From positions 1 through 22,710 of the forward strand of contig JAKOGH010000066.1 of assembly GCA_024811115.1 (NCBI GenBank): DNA of 22,710 nucleotides, given 5' to 3'. The translations under genes and the position numbers were made by a program. Numbering within the stretch: position 1 is the first letter of the stretch; each line of letters begins with the position of its first letter. The notes beneath the pieces were generated by a model. It had not been told where the DNA came from and did no database searches. It saw nothing but the letters and a program-made list of their open reading frames with translations. Positions 21,686 through 22,710 of this stretch are shown piece after piece. Origin of the DNA: Terana coerulea (lineage: Eukaryota > Basidiomycota > Agaricomycetes > Polyporales > Phanerochaetaceae).

Positions 21686-22420
21686 GTGGTGTCGTAACAT
21701 GAAAGTGCCGATGGGAGGCTCCTACGTAGAGGGGTTTCATTGCCAATCGTACCATCCCACTCTGCAGGATATACCGAGCCGTAAAGGTCTTCTGCAAATG
21801 TACGATGGGGCCCGGATACTTCACTGACAGGGGGTGACAGGATCACTACTGAAGCGAAACTTTCAACCTATCCCTTAAGCTAGTAGCGAGGCTGTCACTC
21901 ACCCTTGTGCGGTGGGCGTCATACAATCCGAGCCAACATAGTCAACATGTTTTGCACAAGGGCTGGGCTCAGCCAATGCGAGGGGCAATGCGAGAGGTAA
22001 CCAACCGTAGAGCCACGCGTCGATGCGTGTTTTCAGCAGGCGGCGGTCGGGGCTCAGCCTCGCGGAGTTAAACGTAAACTCCCACGCTCTGTAAAGCGTC
22101 GGGCCGGCATGATTGGAGCTTGTCGGAGTTAGTGTTGCCGCGAGGTGAGGCGAAGGCACCGTGAGGCAGCGGAGCTTGAAACCTTAGGTGCCTTGAGGCC
22201 CATAAGGTGGGGCCGTAAGGCCTGCCTTAACCTTACCTTGAGAGGATGCCGGTGATCCGGCCTTCCTTTCCAGAGAGCTAGCCATTAGACGCCCGAACAT
22301 GTACCACCGATGTGCATGACAGAATGCAAATAAGTACACCGGGTAGAATTCCGTTTGCATAGACCAAAATATTGTAAGGAGAAAGACAAGCGGCAGAAGA
22401 CATCGAGATTTTTTCAGTTG

Positions 22421-22502
22421 CACGAAAGTGCTGGCATCTGTGTATATATCTCAAATATATCTGCAGCGAGAAGATGAGCTCAAAGTGAGCAGCACTTTCG
22501 TG
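22421..22502. repeat. 13-bp perfect inverted repeat spanning 82 bp
   Basis: CACGAAAGTGCTG at 22421-22433 is the exact reverse complement of 22490-22502. The 56-bp centre is AT-rich and contains TATATATC and ATATATCTG. It could be a miniature inverted-repeat element or a hairpin. No target-site duplication was identified. Confidence 0.5.
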
Positions 22503-22710
22503 GCGAGCAGGCAATGTGGTGACATTGTGCATTCGTATAAATGACCCAATATATTTACTATGACGAACCGTCGGCCATAGAGGCGGCGACCTCTCACGAG
22601 AGGTTCGGGAGTCTTGCACTCAGGCTGAGGCGGCTATTGTGCTACACCAGTGGGTAAGGCTAACGTGGAAGACTGTTTTCTACATTAATATGCATTCCTT
22701 TTGAGTTCAT

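Larger units (their letters stand above)
21338..22710. other. 1.37-kb region without a convincing gene
   Basis: Promoter side of the minus-strand surface protein, then repeat-like DNA to the window end. Items seen are a (TTTA)n-type run at 21669-21685, a cluster of CCTTA/TAAGG pentamers at 22182-22240, a 13-bp perfect inverted repeat at 22421-22502 and a small hairpin at 22589-22604 (ACCTCT-CACG-AGAGGT). Open frames here have no domain, splice pattern or coding-like composition. Confidence 0.45.

Overview
This is genomic DNA from a filamentous basidiomycete, most likely a wood-decay member of the Agaricomycetes (Polyporales-like). The reasons are dense GT-AG introns of about 50-65 nt with CTAAC/CTGAC-type branch sites, GC-rich third codon positions, a secreted class II fungal peroxidase with seven exons, and several protein families typical of mushroom genomes.

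Layout. At 1-337 (+) is the 3' end of a 7-TM-like DUF6533-type membrane protein. It runs tail-to-tail into a minus-strand block: a ferric/cupric reductase (482-2873), a NADAR-domain N-glycosidase (3196-3750) and a CTR copper transporter (4026-4735). Upstream of these, 4857-5728 holds broken coding relics, including two copies of one 24-bp coding motif. A small two-exon gene of unknown function lies at 6135-6623 (+). The largest gene is a 23-exon cytosolic/vacuolar GH38 alpha-mannosidase (6945-11530, +). About 3 kb of mostly non-coding DNA follows (11531-14592) with several strong inverted repeats. Then come the class II peroxidase (14593-16017, +), an unrecognised basidiomycete protein (16495-17619, -), an N-terminally anchored methyltransferase (18524-19690, +) and a single-pass surface protein (19925-21337, -). 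The last 1.37 kb has no convincing gene but contains a 13-bp perfect inverted repeat.

How the genes relate. The reductase and CTR transporter are a classic pair: extracellular Cu(II)/Fe(III) reduction followed by Cu(I) import. The NADAR gene between them, on the same strand, is an intriguing neighbour because this family has been linked to flavin-precursor and ADP-ribose chemistry and the reductase is a flavoprotein. The other genes look independent.

Main caution. Most of the longer genes carry isolated one-base reading-frame breaks, mostly a one-base deficit in or beside a short G or C run. The mannosidase, copper transporter and surface protein are otherwise perfectly coding across these points. 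Uncorrected consensus error is therefore the likelier explanation, although real gene decay cannot be excluded from this window alone. The peroxidase and methyltransferase are intact. Exon boundaries given here are hand-derived from splice signals and reading-frame continuity.
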